Shown in pieces: positions 27,211-36,483 of a stretch of DNA of 64,000 nt. Numbering within the stretch: the first letter of the stretch is position 1; each line of letters begins with the position of its first letter. The stretch is from Novosphingobium lentum NBRC 107847 (GTDB lineage Bacteria; Pseudomonadota; Alphaproteobacteria; Sphingomonadales; Sphingomonadaceae): contig NZ_BCTW01000010.1 in assembly GCF_001590965.1 (NCBI RefSeq), positions 1 to 64,000 on the forward strand, written 5' to 3'. A program made the position numbers and the translations under genes. The notes beneath the pieces are model-generated. The model saw only the letters and a list, made by a program, of their open reading frames with translations, was not told where the DNA came from and did not search any database.

Positions 27211-28224
27211 TCAATACCGCCGCGAAACCGCGAATTCCGCCGCTTCGGTCATCGCCGCCTTGGCCTCGCCCGCCGGGAAGCCCGCGATCGCGTCGATCGC
27301 GCGGCGGGCGTAGTGCTGGGCGCGGGCGCGCGTGGCGGAGACGGTGTCGTGCGCGCGGATCAGGCCGATGGCATGGGTCAGGTCTTCGTCCGAGGTGCGG
27401 CGGCCCGAGATCGCGTCCTGCCAGAAGCGGCGCTCATCATCCGAACCGCGCGCGTAGGCGAGGATCACCGGCAGGGTCATCTTGCCGTCGCGGAAATCGT
27501 CGCCGCGCCCTTTGCCCATCGTATCGGCATCCGAATCGTAGTCGATCGCATCGTCGACCAGCTGGAACGCGATGCCGAGGTTGCGCCCGTACGAATCGAG
27601 CGCGAGCTCTTCCGCCTCGGGCCGTTCGGCGACGACGGCCGAAATGCGGCAGGCGGCGGCGAACAGCGCGGCGGTCTTGGCGTTGATGATCGAGAGGTAG
27701 CGTTCCTCCGCCGTTTCGATCTGGCGCTGCGCGGTCAGCTGGTCGACCTCGCCCTCGGCAATGATCGCCGAGGCGCCCGACAGGATGCGCAGCACTTTCA
27801 GGCTGCCATCCTCGACCATCAGTTCGAACGCGCGGCTGAACAGGAAATCGCCGACCAGCACGGTCGCCGGGTTGCCGAACACGATGTTGGCGGTCTGCTT
27901 GCCGCGCCGCAGGTCCGATCCATCGACCACATCGTCGTGCAGCAGCGTGGCGGTGTGGATGAATTCCACCGTGGCGGCCAGCTTGTGGTGGCGGGTGCCC
28001 GCATAATCGAGCAGCGCCGCGCTTGCCAGCGTGAGCATCGGGCGCATCCGCTTGCCCCCGCCGGCGATGAGGTGCCCCGCCAGCGCCGGGATCAGCGGGA
28101 TGCGCGACTGCATCCGGTCGAGGATCACCGCGTTGACGTTGTTCATCCCGCTGGCGACGAGCGCCATCAGCGGTTCGAGCGAGGGATCGGTGCGGCGGCG
28201 CAAGGGGTGGACTGTGGCTGTCAT
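27211..28224 (-). CDS. Long-chain polyprenyl diphosphate synthase (octa-/decaprenyl)
   Basis: Trans-prenyltransferase that makes the ubiquinone side chain. The 337 residues contain both Asp-rich motifs, LLHDDVVDGSDLRRG (first) and FQLVDDAIDYDSD (second), plus GGKRMRPML. Small residues before the first motif and alphaproteobacterial context suggest a C50 (Q-10) product, but chain length cannot be read safely. The ATG at 28222-28224 is chosen over upstream in-frame starts. Divergent from chorismate mutase. Confidence 0.92.
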   Translation of the reverse strand: MTATVHPLRRRTDPSLEPLMALVASGMNNVNAVILDRMQSRIPLIPALAGHLIAGGGKRMRPMLTLASAALLDYAGTRHHKLAATVEFIHTATLLHDDVVDGSDLRRGKQTANIVFGNPATVLVGDFLFSRAFELMVEDGSLKVLRILSGASAIIAEGEVDQLTAQRQIETAEERYLSIINAKTAALFAAACRISAVVAERPEAEELALDSYGRNLGIAFQLVDDAIDYDSDADTMGKGRGDDFRDGKMTLPVILAYARGSDDERRFWQDAISGRRTSDEDLTHAIGLIRAHDTVSATRARAQHYARRAIDAIAGFPAGEAKAAMTEAAEFAVSRRY

Positions 28225-28333
28225 CGCCGCAGCGATTGGCCGAGGGCTGGCGGCTTGGCAAGATGCAACTTGGCCTGTACCGGACCTTGATCGGCTGCAA
28301 CGGGGCATCGACGATGGACAAGGTTGCGGGGCA

Positions 28334-28621
28334 ATGAGCGAAGATCCGGTGCTGGCGGGCTATCGCCAGAGCATCGACAACATCGACGCGGCGATGATCC
28401 ACATCCTGGCCGAACGGTTCCGCATCACGCAGGCGGTCGGCACCTACAAGGCCACCAACCAGCTGCCCCCGTCCGACCCGGGACGCGAGGAGCGCCAGAT
28501 CGCGCGGCTGCGCAAGCTGGCCGAGGATGCGCGGCTCGACCCCGAATTCTCCGAGAAGTTCCTGCGCTTCATCATCGACGAGGTGATCCGCCACCACGTG
28601 CAGGCGCGCGGTGAGGTCTGA
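28334..28621 (+). CDS. Chorismate mutase (AroQ class)
   Basis: Small all-helical enzyme converting chorismate to prephenate on the way to Phe and Tyr. The 95 residues start MSEDPVLAGYRQSIDNIDAAMIHILAERF and continue with the catalytic-helix patterns RITQAVGTYK and EERQIARLR. The open frame reaches upstream, but the ATG at 28334 gives the family N-terminus and avoids overlap with the divergent polyprenyl synthase. No prephenate dehydratase domain is fused. Confidence 0.9.
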   Translation: MSEDPVLAGYRQSIDNIDAAMIHILAERFRITQAVGTYKATNQLPPSDPGREERQIARLRKLAEDARLDPEFSEKFLRFIIDEVIRHHVQARGEV

Positions 28622-28719
28622 GCGGCGGCCCCGGGGTTCCTATAGCAGTAAGTAGAAACCACCGGGCCGGTTCACCCGAATTGACCTGAATTTAACCATT
28701 GGCCGCCCATGCACCGCCG

Positions 28720-30531
28720 ATGGCCCCGTTCACGAACTCCCGCCTGAGGGCGATATTCGTTCCCGTCGCGATCGGCCTTGCCTACTACACGTCGGCGCTT
28801 TTATCGCTGACGTACGCGCGCGGCGCGGAAGGCATCGCGGTGATGTGGCCCGCCAGCGGCCTGATTCTCGCCTGCCTGATCATCGTGACGCCACGGCACC
28901 GCATCCCGGTGGTGATCGCCACGGCCATCGCCAGCCTGTGCGCCAACCTGGCCAGCGGCGAGCCGGTCGCGCGGGCGCTGGGCTTCACTTTCAGCAACAC
29001 CACCGAACCGCTTCTCGCGGTCATCCTGCTGTGGCGCATGGGATCGGCCCATCCGCGCTTCGACACGATTCGCGATGTCGCCCGGTTCTGCCTGGCCACA
29101 GCGACCGCCAGCCTGTGGAGCGCGGCCACCGCCACCGGATTCGCCGGGCTGGGGCGGCCATTTTTCCTGTCGTGGATGACCACCGTGTTCCTGGGGATGA
29201 TGCTCGTGACGCCGATCGCCTGCACCGTGGCCCACGCCGTGCGCAAGCGGCCGGGCAGGCTTACCGGCGACCGCTCCGCGATCGAGGTCGCCGCATGGCT
29301 GCTGGCCATCGCGGCCGTCAGCCTGTTGGTGTTTTCGCAGGACGTCTATCCGGTCATGTTCCTGCCGCCGGTGGTGGTGCTGGCCGCGACGTATCGGCTT
29401 CGGGTGTTCGGTGCAGCGTCGGGCGCGCTGATCGTCGCGGTCATCGCCAGCCTGCTCACCGGCCGCAATGCCGGGCCGGTGCATCACGTGCCCGGCGGGC
29501 ATGACGGGGCGATCCTGTTCCTGCAGTTCTACCTGCTGGTGATCCTGGCGTCCGCGCTGCCGCAGGCGGCCAGCCTGACCGCGCGCGAGCGGCTGGCGCG
29601 CAAGCTGTCCGAGACCAACCGCCTGTTGAAGCAGGCCGAAGCGGCCGCACAAGTCGGCCACTGGCGCATCGAGCTCGGCACCGGCCACGTGTTCTGGTCG
29701 GACGAAGTGTACAAGATTTTCGGCCGCGATCCGGCCAACGCGCCCGATTTCGCCAACTGGCTGGACGGCTACCCCGCGATCGACCGCGCCCGGGTGTCGG
29801 CGCTGCTGGGCCACACCATCGCATCGGGCGAGAGGTTCGAATTCCAGGCCGATGTCGCCCGGCCCGACGGCACGATGCGCCACGTGATGTCGCGCGGCGA
29901 GGCAGAGCGCGTGGGCGACGGCACGGGCGAGGTGATCGCGATCTTCGGCTCGATCCAGGACATCACCGTCCATGTCGAGAACGTGCGCAAGCTGGAAGAC
30001 GCCCGGCGCGAGGCCGAGACCGCCGCGAAATCCTCGCTGCATCTGGCCAACACCGATGTGCTGACCGGGCTGCCCAACCGGCGGCACACGATGGACGCGC
30101 TCGAACGCGCCATCGCCAGCGCCCGGCTATCGGGCGAGGACCTGTCGATCGCGATGTTCGACATCGACCATTTCAAGGCGATCAACGACCTGCACGGTCA
30201 TGCCCATGGCGATCAAATCCTGCGCCGGGTCGCCGCCTGCGCCACCGCGTCGCGCCGGGCCGACGACCTGATCGGCCGCATCGGCGGCGAGGAATTCCTG
30301 ATCCTGCTGCCGGGCGCCGCGCCCGACGTGGCACTGCGCGCCGCCGAACGCATCCGCGCCGCGATCGAGGACGGGCTCGCCAGCGGCGACGCCGGCCCCA
30401 ACGTCACGGTCAGCGTCGGCGTCGCCTCGTTGCGGACCGACCTGACGTGCGAGGCGTTGCTCCATCTGGCCGACACCGCGCTCTACACCGCCAAGGCCGA
30501 GGGCAGGAATATCATCCGCCTGCGGGCTTAG
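28720..30531 (+). CDS. MASE1-PAS-GGDEF diguanylate cyclase
   Basis: Predicted membrane sensor that makes cyclic di-GMP. Residues 1-290 form a MASE1-type domain with about eight hydrophobic segments (VMWPASGLILACL). A PAS domain follows (about 310-430; AQVGHWRIELGTG), then a short coiled linker and a GGDEF domain with active site GGEEF. The inhibitory site RADD lies five residues before it, so product feedback is likely. ATG at 28720 is preferred to a TTG at 28699. The gene stands alone. Confidence 0.92.
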   Translation: MAPFTNSRLRAIFVPVAIGLAYYTSALLSLTYARGAEGIAVMWPASGLILACLIIVTPRHRIPVVIATAIASLCANLASGEPVARALGFTFSNTTEPLLAVILLWRMGSAHPRFDTIRDVARFCLATATASLWSAATATGFAGLGRPFFLSWMTTVFLGMMLVTPIACTVAHAVRKRPGRLTGDRSAIEVAAWLLAIAAVSLLVFSQDVYPVMFLPPVVVLAATYRLRVFGAASGALIVAVIASLLTGRNAGPVHHVPGGHDGAILFLQFYLLVILASALPQAASLTARERLARKLSETNRLLKQAEAAAQVGHWRIELGTGHVFWSDEVYKIFGRDPANAPDFANWLDGYPAIDRARVSALLGHTIASGERFEFQADVARPDGTMRHVMSRGEAERVGDGTGEVIAIFGSIQDITVHVENVRKLEDARREAETAAKSSLHLANTDVLTGLPNRRHTMDALERAIASARLSGEDLSIAMFDIDHFKAINDLHGHAHGDQILRRVAACATASRRADDLIGRIGGEEFLILLPGAAPDVALRAAERIRAAIEDGLASGDAGPNVTVSVGVASLRTDLTCEALLHLADTALYTAKAEGRNIIRLRA

Positions 30532-30553
30532 AGCATAATCCGATTACCCAAAA

Positions 30554-30665
30554 TCGCTCATCCTGAGGAGCCGCTGAGCTTGCCGAAACGGCGTCTCGAA
30601 GGAGCCCGCGTGCGATGGTTCGAGACGGGGCTTCGACAAGCTCAGCCCCTCCTCACCATGAGCGA
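30554..30665. repeat. Dispersed palindrome, family B (long form)
   Basis: Begins TCGCTCATCCTGAGGAG and ends CTCCTCACCATGAGCGA, with GCTGAGCTTGCCGAA and TTCGACAAGCTCAGC arms inside, forming nested inverted repeats between the diguanylate cyclase and DUF3597 genes, which converge here. It could serve as a two-way terminator. Confidence 0.75.
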
Positions 30666-30759
30666 CTGACGCACAAAACGGCCCGCAAGACGGCAAAAGC
30701 GCTTTGCGGGCCGGAACCTGTCAAGCCCGGAAGCATCGAGCCTCCACGCCGTCAGGGCA

Positions 30760-31155
30760 TCAGTTGCGCAGGCTGTCGGGCACCACGCCGCCGTTTTCGG
30801 CCAGCTTGTCCATCACCGCCTTGTGCAGCGCGATGTTTTCCTCGGCGGTGCCGGCTTCGCCCGCGTGGACGTTGAGTTCATCGGCCAGTTCCTTGCGCGC
30901 CGACAGGCTCGAATCGAGGTCGAGCAGCTTGAGCAGGTCGACGATCGACGACTGGTAGTTGCCACCGCCGCCCTTGGCCGACGCCATCGCATCGAGCACC
31001 GCGCCGACATCGACCGGCTGGGCCGGGGCGGCTGCGGGCGCCTCTGCCACGGGAGCCGGCGAATCGGCAGGCGCGGCGGCAGCGGCCGGCGCCGACGCGG
31101 CGGCAGCGTCGCCATGATGGAAGATCTTGTTCATGATGTTGCCGAAAATGCCCAT
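30760..31155 (-). CDS. DUF3597 domain protein
   Basis: The 131 residues start MGIFGNIMNKIFHHG, the DUF3597 N-terminus, followed by an Ala/Pro-rich linker (about 18-58) and a C-terminal helical domain with VDVGAVLDAMA and VDLLKLLDLDSSL. The function is unknown. A strong AGGAG site precedes the ATG at 31153-31155; a longer reading is not needed. It is divergent from the DUF4142 gene. Confidence 0.88.
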   Translation of the reverse strand: MGIFGNIMNKIFHHGDAAAASAPAAAAAPADSPAPVAEAPAAAPAQPVDVGAVLDAMASAKGGGGNYQSSIVDLLKLLDLDSSLSARKELADELNVHAGEAGTAEENIALHKAVMDKLAENGGVVPDSLRN

Positions 31156-31239
31156 GTTTACTATTCTCCTTTGCAATGGCCGGTTGTATCCGGCCCGACC
31201 CGAAGCTGACACAACTTGCGGTCAGTTCCACGAATTGCG

Positions 31240-31264
31240 GGAACATGGCACGATCCGCCGTGTT
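31240..31264 (+). promoter_or_regulatory. EcfG-type stress promoter of the DUF4142 gene
   Basis: GGAAC at 31240-31244 and GTT at 31262-31264 are 17 bases apart, the EcfG pattern. The expected transcript start would be about 35-40 bases before the ATG at 31310. DUF4142 proteins are often part of the general stress regulon in this group, which supports the assignment. Confidence 0.5.
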
Positions 31265-31309
31265 GCAGCCTGCGAAGCCTAGTCGATACCAGCCATTGGA
31301 GCCACCCTC

Positions 31310-31873
31310 ATGAAGTCGAGCGCCCTTATTCTCCTGTCCGCCACTGCCCTGTCGCTGGCCGCCTGCGGCCACAAGAGCGACGCGCCGGATGGCCAGGCCA
31401 GCGCCTCGGCCGATGCGGCGGCGATGGCATCGGCCACGCCGTCGCTGTCGGTCTCGCAATCGTTTGCCAACAGCATGGCGTCAGGCGACGCGTTCGAGGT
31501 TGCCTCGTCGAAGCTTGCCGCCACCTCGGCCGGCACCGCGTCGGTCAAGACATTCGCCGCCGCGATGATCAAGGCGCACACCGATTCGACCGTGAAGCTG
31601 CAGGAAGCCGCGGCCAAGGCCAGCCCGGCGGTGGTGCCCGACGCCACCCTCACGGCCGACCAGCAGGCCAGCCTCGAGGCGCTCAAGACGCTGAACGGCG
31701 CCGCGTTCGACCAGGCTTATGCCAAGGCGCAAGTCGCCGGGCACGAACAGGCGCTCTCCTCGCTCAACCTGTATGCCAAGAGCGGCGACGCGCCGTCGCT
31801 GAAGGCCGCCGCCACCGCGATGATCCCGGTCGTCACCGCGCATCTCAACATGGCCAAGGGGCTCAAGCCCTGA
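31310..31873 (+). CDS. DUF4142 family lipoprotein
   Basis: The 187 residues have a lipoprotein signal (MKSSALILLSATALSLAAC, Cys19) and a ferritin-like helical DUF4142 domain, with FANSMASGDAFEVASSKLA, VKTFAAAMIKAHTDST and the final helix. Probably periplasmic and stress related; the molecular role is unknown. An EcfG-like promoter lies upstream, and a hairpin (CCCGTCCGG / CCGGGCGGG) at 31894-31919 may end the transcript. Confidence 0.9.
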   Translation: MKSSALILLSATALSLAACGHKSDAPDGQASASADAAAMASATPSLSVSQSFANSMASGDAFEVASSKLAATSAGTASVKTFAAAMIKAHTDSTVKLQEAAAKASPAVVPDATLTADQQASLEALKTLNGAAFDQAYAKAQVAGHEQALSSLNLYAKSGDAPSLKAAATAMIPVVTAHLNMAKGLKP

Positions 31874-31893
31874 TCGCCTGATCCCGCGTTCTC

Positions 31894-31923
31894 CCCGTCC
31901 GGCGTAAAATCCGGGCGGGTTAT
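31894..31923 (+). terminator. Candidate terminator after DUF4142 gene
   Basis: A nine-base-pair stem with one G-U pair and an eight-base loop (CGTAAAAT), followed only by TTATC. The weak T run makes it a possible rather than a firm terminator. Confidence 0.4.
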
Positions 31924-31983
31924 CTCGTGACGGCAGCGGGTGGGCCTCCTACGTAGTGCTTGCTAAGCTGGCGTTAAGGTTCG

Positions 31984-32259
31984 ATGCTGCATTGCAGCAA
32001 ATCTATCGGGAGAGGCGCGAAGCCTGAGGCAGGTGAAGTCGGCGGTCGATCCAGCGCGGTCGGCACCGAGTTCGATCTGTGGTCCCCCGCTTTCCGTCAG
32101 GAATTTTCCATCGAAACGCGCAAGATCATCGCCTACCTGCTCATCGTGGCGCTGGCGATTCCCGTCGTGATGTTCCTGCGCTGGCTCCGGCGCGAACGCG
32201 AACTGAAACGGCACGGGTATGTGTCGAAGCCCGCCAAGGATCCCGTGGCGCCGTTGTAA
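31984..32259 (+). CDS. Small membrane protein, unknown
   Basis: The 91-residue frame contains DLWSPAFRQEFSIETRK, one convincing membrane helix at about 49-66 (IAYLLIVALAIPVVMFL), then a basic RWLRRERELKRHGY segment, which sets a cytoplasmic C-terminus. The N-terminal 28 residues look non-conserved and the start may be a later codon. No family recognised. It converges with the MFS gene ten bases downstream. Confidence 0.6.
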   Translation: MLHCSKSIGRGAKPEAGEVGGRSSAVGTEFDLWSPAFRQEFSIETRKIIAYLLIVALAIPVVMFLRWLRRERELKRHGYVSKPAKDPVAPL

Positions 32260-32268
32260 TCGCTGCGC

Positions 32269-33492
32269 TCACCCTGCTTCCAGCTCGCCCTCGCTGCGTT
32301 CGGGTCCGGCGGCGGCCCACATCAGCAGCACCAGCGCGGTGACCCCCGCCACCAGCGCCAGCGCCAGCGCATAATTGTCGCCATGGCTTTCGGCGATACG
32401 CGCCTGCATCACCGCGTTGCGCGAGGCAATGAGGTTGCCCAGCTGATAGACGAACCCCGGAAACATCGCGCGCACCGCCGGGGGCGACAGTTCGTTGAGG
32501 TGCGCGGGCACCTGCCCCCACGCCCCCTGCACCGCGAACTGGATCAGGAACGCGCCGATCCCCAGCAGCAGCGCGGTCTGCGAGAACGCCCACAGCGGGA
32601 TGACCGGCAGCGCCAGCGCGGCGGCCAGCAGGATCGCCTTCTTGCGTCCGATCCGGCGCGACAGCAGGCCGATCGACAGCGCGCCGACGATCGCGCCCAC
32701 GTTCATGATCCCCGTCAGCAGCCCCACGGTGTGCGTATCGAAGCCATGCTGCTTCTGCAGAAAGGTGGGGTAAAGATCCTGCGTGCCGTGGCTGAAGAAG
32801 TTGAACGCGGTCATCAGCACCACAAGGTACGCGGCCAGCTTCCAGTGCTGCGCCAGCGCCGCGACGATGCCCTGTTTCGCGCGCGGATCCTGCTCGCGGG
32901 CGAGGTAGGCCGGGCTTTCCTCCACGTGCAGGCGGATGAACAGCACCAGCGCGGCAGGCAACAGGCCCAGCAGGAACATGTACCGCCAGCCCAGCGCATC
33001 GAAGAACAGGAAGTAGGCCGCGCTCGCCAGCAGGTAGCCCGAAGGGTAGCCCGCCTGCAGCAGCCCCGAGACCGGCCCGCGCAGGCGCGGCGGGATGCTT
33101 TCCATGGCCAGGCTGGCGCCGATGCCCCATTCGCCGCCCATGGCGAACCCGAACAGCCCGCGCAGCAGCAGCAGTTCACTCAACGTCCGGGCAAACCCGG
33201 ATGCGGCCGAAAGCGCGGAAAACAGCAGGATCACGATCATCAGCACCGGTCGCCGCCCGAACTTTTCCGCCAGCAGGCCGAACACCAGCGCCCCTGCGGG
33301 ACGCGCGGCGAGCGTGAAGAACAGCGCTTCGGACACCGCCTTCACATCGGCGCCGAACGTCTCGCTGATCGCCTTGATCATGAACACCATCAGGAAGAAA
33401 TCGAACGCGTCGAGCGTCCAGCCGAGGTAGCTTGCCCAGATCGCGGTGCGCTGCTGCTTCGATAATCCGGCCAGTTCGGCGGCGATGCCCAT
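32269..33492 (-). CDS. MFS transporter, carboxylate/sugar-acid:H+ symporter type
   Basis: Twelve-helix major facilitator of 407 residues. It has the MFS loop signatures GLLAEKFGRRPV and the second-half copy IGLLSRRIGRKK, and a start (LGWTLDAFDFFLMVFM) typical of the sialate/lactate (SHS-like) carboxylate permeases. The substrate cannot be read. The ATG at 33490-33492 follows GGGGAGA. The ATG is chosen rather than upstream in-frame starts. Neighbours give no clear substrate hint. Confidence 0.88.
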   Translation of the reverse strand: MGIAAELAGLSKQQRTAIWASYLGWTLDAFDFFLMVFMIKAISETFGADVKAVSEALFFTLAARPAGALVFGLLAEKFGRRPVLMIVILLFSALSAASGFARTLSELLLLRGLFGFAMGGEWGIGASLAMESIPPRLRGPVSGLLQAGYPSGYLLASAAYFLFFDALGWRYMFLLGLLPAALVLFIRLHVEESPAYLAREQDPRAKQGIVAALAQHWKLAAYLVVLMTAFNFFSHGTQDLYPTFLQKQHGFDTHTVGLLTGIMNVGAIVGALSIGLLSRRIGRKKAILLAAALALPVIPLWAFSQTALLLGIGAFLIQFAVQGAWGQVPAHLNELSPPAVRAMFPGFVYQLGNLIASRNAVMQARIAESHGDNYALALALVAGVTALVLLMWAAAGPERSEGELEAG

Positions 33493-33674
33493 GTGTGTCT
33501 CCCCGGTGCTGCCGGACCCTACCCAGCGCGTCGCGCGAAGTCGACCGCCCGCCGCAGCGTGAAACAGAGACGGTCGCCGCGCACTAGCCAAGCCGCACCG
33601 GGCTTGTTAACGGCCAAAGCTTATCCGTCGCGGCGGTCGCAACCGATCGACCCGGCGGGCGCTGAGGATAGACC

Positions 33675-34718
33675 ATGACCGCCCAGGATTCTTGCCGGAC
33701 CGACTGGACGCGCGACGAGATCGCGGCACTGTTCGACCTGCCGTTCACCGAGCTGGTGTTCCGCGCGGCGGACGTTCACCGCGCGCACCATGCGGCGGAC
33801 GAAGTGCAGCTGTGCACGCTGCTGTCGATCAAGACCGGCGGGTGCGCCGAGGATTGCGGATACTGCGCGCAGTCGGTCAAGGCCGACGCCGGGATCGAGG
33901 CGACCAAGCTGATGGACCCGCGCGCGGTGCTGCAAAGCGCGGCGCAGGCCAAGGACGCCGGATCGCAGCGGTTCTGCATGGGCGCCGCCTGGCGCAACCC
34001 CAAGGACCGCGACATGCCCGCGCTGGTCGAGATCGTGCAGGGTGTCTCCGCGATGGGGCTGGAAACCTGCATGACGCTGGGCATGCTCACGCCCAAACAG
34101 GCCGGAATGCTGGCCGACGCCGGGCTCGACTACTACAACCACAACATCGACACCGCGCCCGAGAATTATGGCGAGGTTATCACCACGCGCACGTTCGAGG
34201 ACCGGCTGGAAACGCTCGACCACGTGCGCAATGCCGGGATCAACGTGTGTTCTGGCGGGATCGTGGGCATGGGTGAGACCCGCGCGCACCGCGTCGGCTT
34301 CGTCCACGCGCTGGCCACGCTGCCACGCCACCCTGAGAGCGTGCCGGTCAACGCGCTGGTGCCGATCAAGGGCACCGTGCTGGGCGACATGCTGGCCGAC
34401 ACCCCGCTGGCCAAGATCGACGACATCGAATTCGTCCGCACCGTGGCGGTCGCGCGGATCACCATGCCGCTGTCGATGGTCCGCCTGTCCGCCGGACGCG
34501 AGGCCATGAGCGACGCGACGCAGGCGCTGTGCTTTCTGGCGGGTGCCAACTCGATCTTCACCGGCGACCGCCTGCTGACCGCCGCCAACGCCGGCGACGA
34601 TGCCGACGCCGCGCTGTTCGCAAGGCTGGGGCTGAAGCCGATGACCGGCGAAGAACCGCTGCGTGCCTGCGCCAAGGCTGGCGCGATGGAGACTGGTGCC
34701 ATGGAACCGGCCGAATGA
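33675..34718 (+). CDS. bioB: Biotin synthase
   Basis: Radical SAM enzyme that inserts sulfur into dethiobiotin. The 347 residues have the [4Fe-4S] motif CAEDCGYC (Cys57, Cys61, Cys64), [11 protein letters not shown] before it, and [12 protein letters not shown] and [12 protein letters not shown] blocks. It is the first gene of bioB-bioF-bioD-bioA. No BioR-type operator (TTAT-AT-ATAA pattern) was seen in the 180 bases upstream. Confidence 0.97.
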   Translation: MTAQDSCRTDWTRDEIAALFDLPFTELVFRAADVHRAHHAADEVQLCTLLSIKTGGCAEDCGYCAQSVKADAGIEATKLMDPRAVLQSAAQAKDAGSQRFCMGAAWRNPKDRDMPALVEIVQGVSAMGLETCMTLGMLTPKQAGMLADAGLDYYNHNIDTAPENYGEVITTRTFEDRLETLDHVRNAGINVCSGGIVGMGETRAHRVGFVHALATLPRHPESVPVNALVPIKGTVLGDMLADTPLAKIDDIEFVRTVAVARITMPLSMVRLSAGREAMSDATQALCFLAGANSIFTGDRLLTAANAGDDADAALFARLGLKPMTGEEPLRACAKAGAMETGAMEPAE

Positions 34719-35866
34719 GCGACGGGGCGGGACCGTTCGCCGCGCAGGCGGATGATCTCGCACGGCTGGACTCGTCCTCGCGCCGCCGCCGCCTGGTGCG
34801 TCAGGCGGGCGTGGACTTCGCCTCAAACGACTACCTCGGCTTGCGCGCCTCGGGCCTGCTGGCCGATGCCGCGCGCGCCGCGCTCGATTCCGGGGTGCCG
34901 CTGGGATCGGGCGGATCGCGCCTGCTGGGGGGCAACCACCCCGAGCACGAGGCGCTGGAAGCCGACGCGGCAGCGTTCTTCGGCAGCGAGAGCGCGCTGT
35001 GCTTTTCCACCGGATATGCCGCCAATTCGGCGCTGCTGGCCACGCTGCCCCAGCGCGGCGACCTGATCGTCCACGACGAACTGGTCCACGCCAGCGCGCA
35101 CGAGGGCATCCGGCTGGGCCGCGCGCACAGCGTTTCGGCGCGGCACAACGATGTGGGCCATGTCGAGGACGTGATCGCGGGTGCGCGCGCCACCGGCTTC
35201 ACCGGACGCGCGTGGATCGCGGTCGAAAGCCTGTACAGCATGGACGGCGATCGCGCGCCGCTGGCCGATCTGCTCGCGCTGGCCGACCGCCACGACGCCG
35301 TGCTGCTGATCGATGAGGCGCATGCGACGGGCGTGTTCGGCAACAACGGTCGCGGGCTGGCCGATAGCATATCGGGCCGCGACAACGTGATCACCTTGCG
35401 CACGTTCGGCAAGGCGCTGGGCTGCGAGGGCGCGGTCGTCTGCGGGCCTGCGGTGGTACGCGATTTCCTGGTCAACCGCGCACGCCAGTTCATTTTCTCC
35501 ACCGCGCCATCGCCGCTGATGGCCGCCGTGGCGCGCGCGGCGCTGGGCATCGTGCGCGACGAACCGATGCGCCGCACCGCATTGTGGGAGCGGATTTCCG
35601 CCGCCGAGCGCGTGCTATCGCCGCTGGGCGGAGTGGCGCACGGATCGCAGATCCTGCCGGTGATCATCGGCGAGGATGCGCCGACCATGGCGCTGGCCGC
35701 GCGGCTGCAGGCCGCCGGGCTCGACGTGCGCGGCATCCGTCCGCCCACCGTGCCCGAAGGCACCAGCCGCCTGCGCGTGTCGATCACGCTCAACGCCTCG
35801 GTCGCCGATATCGAACGGCTGGGCGCCACGCTGGCGGCGGGGCAGGTCGAACTGCAGGCCGCGTGA
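34715..35866 (+). CDS. bioF: 8-amino-7-oxononanoate synthase
   Basis: PLP enzyme that condenses pimeloyl-ACP (or CoA) with alanine. The 383 residues show [20 protein letters not shown], Asp200 and His203 in LIDEAHATG, and the PLP lysine Lys233 in TFGKALG. Its ATG overlaps the bioB stop as ATGA. The order of the enzymatic steps is F, A, D, B; all four are present here. Confidence 0.96.
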   Translation: MSDGAGPFAAQADDLARLDSSSRRRRLVRQAGVDFASNDYLGLRASGLLADAARAALDSGVPLGSGGSRLLGGNHPEHEALEADAAAFFGSESALCFSTGYAANSALLATLPQRGDLIVHDELVHASAHEGIRLGRAHSVSARHNDVGHVEDVIAGARATGFTGRAWIAVESLYSMDGDRAPLADLLALADRHDAVLLIDEAHATGVFGNNGRGLADSISGRDNVITLRTFGKALGCEGAVVCGPAVVRDFLVNRARQFIFSTAPSPLMAAVARAALGIVRDEPMRRTALWERISAAERVLSPLGGVAHGSQILPVIIGEDAPTMALAARLQAAGLDVRGIRPPTVPEGTSRLRVSITLNASVADIERLGATLAAGQVELQAA

Positions 35867-36483
35867 TGCGCGGGCTGGTGGTCACCGGCACCGACACCGG
35901 CGTGGGCAAGACCGTGGTCGCCGCCGGAATCGCGCAGGCGCTGGGCGCGCGCTACTGGAAGCCGGTTCAGGCCGGGATCGACGAGGAAACCGACAGTCAG
36001 TGCGTGGCGCGGCTGGCACCCGGCGCCACCGTGCTGCCCGAAGCCTTTCGCCTTGCCACGCCCTGTTCGCCGCACGAAGCCGCGCGGATCGACGGCGTGA
36101 CCATCGCGCCCGGCGCTCTGGCGCTGCCCCCGGGCGACGGCCCGCTGGTGGTCGAAGGCGCGGGTGGCGTGCTGGTGCCGTTTGCCCCCGACCTGCTGGC
36201 CGCCGACCTGTTTGCGCTGTGGGGCCTGCCGGTGGCGCTGGTCGCGCGGACATCGCTGGGCACGATCAGCCACAGCCTGCTGTCGCTCGAAGCCTTGCGA
36301 TCGCGCGGGCTGGAGGTGGCGGGCGTGGTCTTCAGCGGGGACGAAAACGCGGCGAGCGAGGCGGCGATTGTCCGCTTCGGCCAGTGCCGCCATCTAGGCC
36401 GCCTGCCCCGGCTCGCTCCGCTGAACGCTGCCACGCTGGCCGATGCCGTGCGTGCAAACTTGCGGATCGATCTGCTGGCATGA
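35866..36483 (+). CDS. bioD: Dethiobiotin synthetase
   Basis: ATP-dependent enzyme closing the ureido ring of dethiobiotin with CO2. The 205 residues start [18 protein letters not shown], the P-loop with Lys15, followed by YWKPVQAG and VEGAGGVLVP. The ATG overlaps the bioF stop by one base (TGATG). Confidence 0.95.
   Translation: MRGLVVTGTDTGVGKTVVAAGIAQALGARYWKPVQAGIDEETDSQCVARLAPGATVLPEAFRLATPCSPHEAARIDGVTIAPGALALPPGDGPLVVEGAGGVLVPFAPDLLAADLFALWGLPVALVARTSLGTISHSLLSLEALRSRGLEVAGVVFSGDENAASEAAIVRFGQCRHLGRLPRLAPLNAATLADAVRANLRIDLLA

Noticed and set aside
33493..33674. BioR operator before bioB
   Set aside because: No TTAT-AT-ATAA type palindrome is present in the interval.
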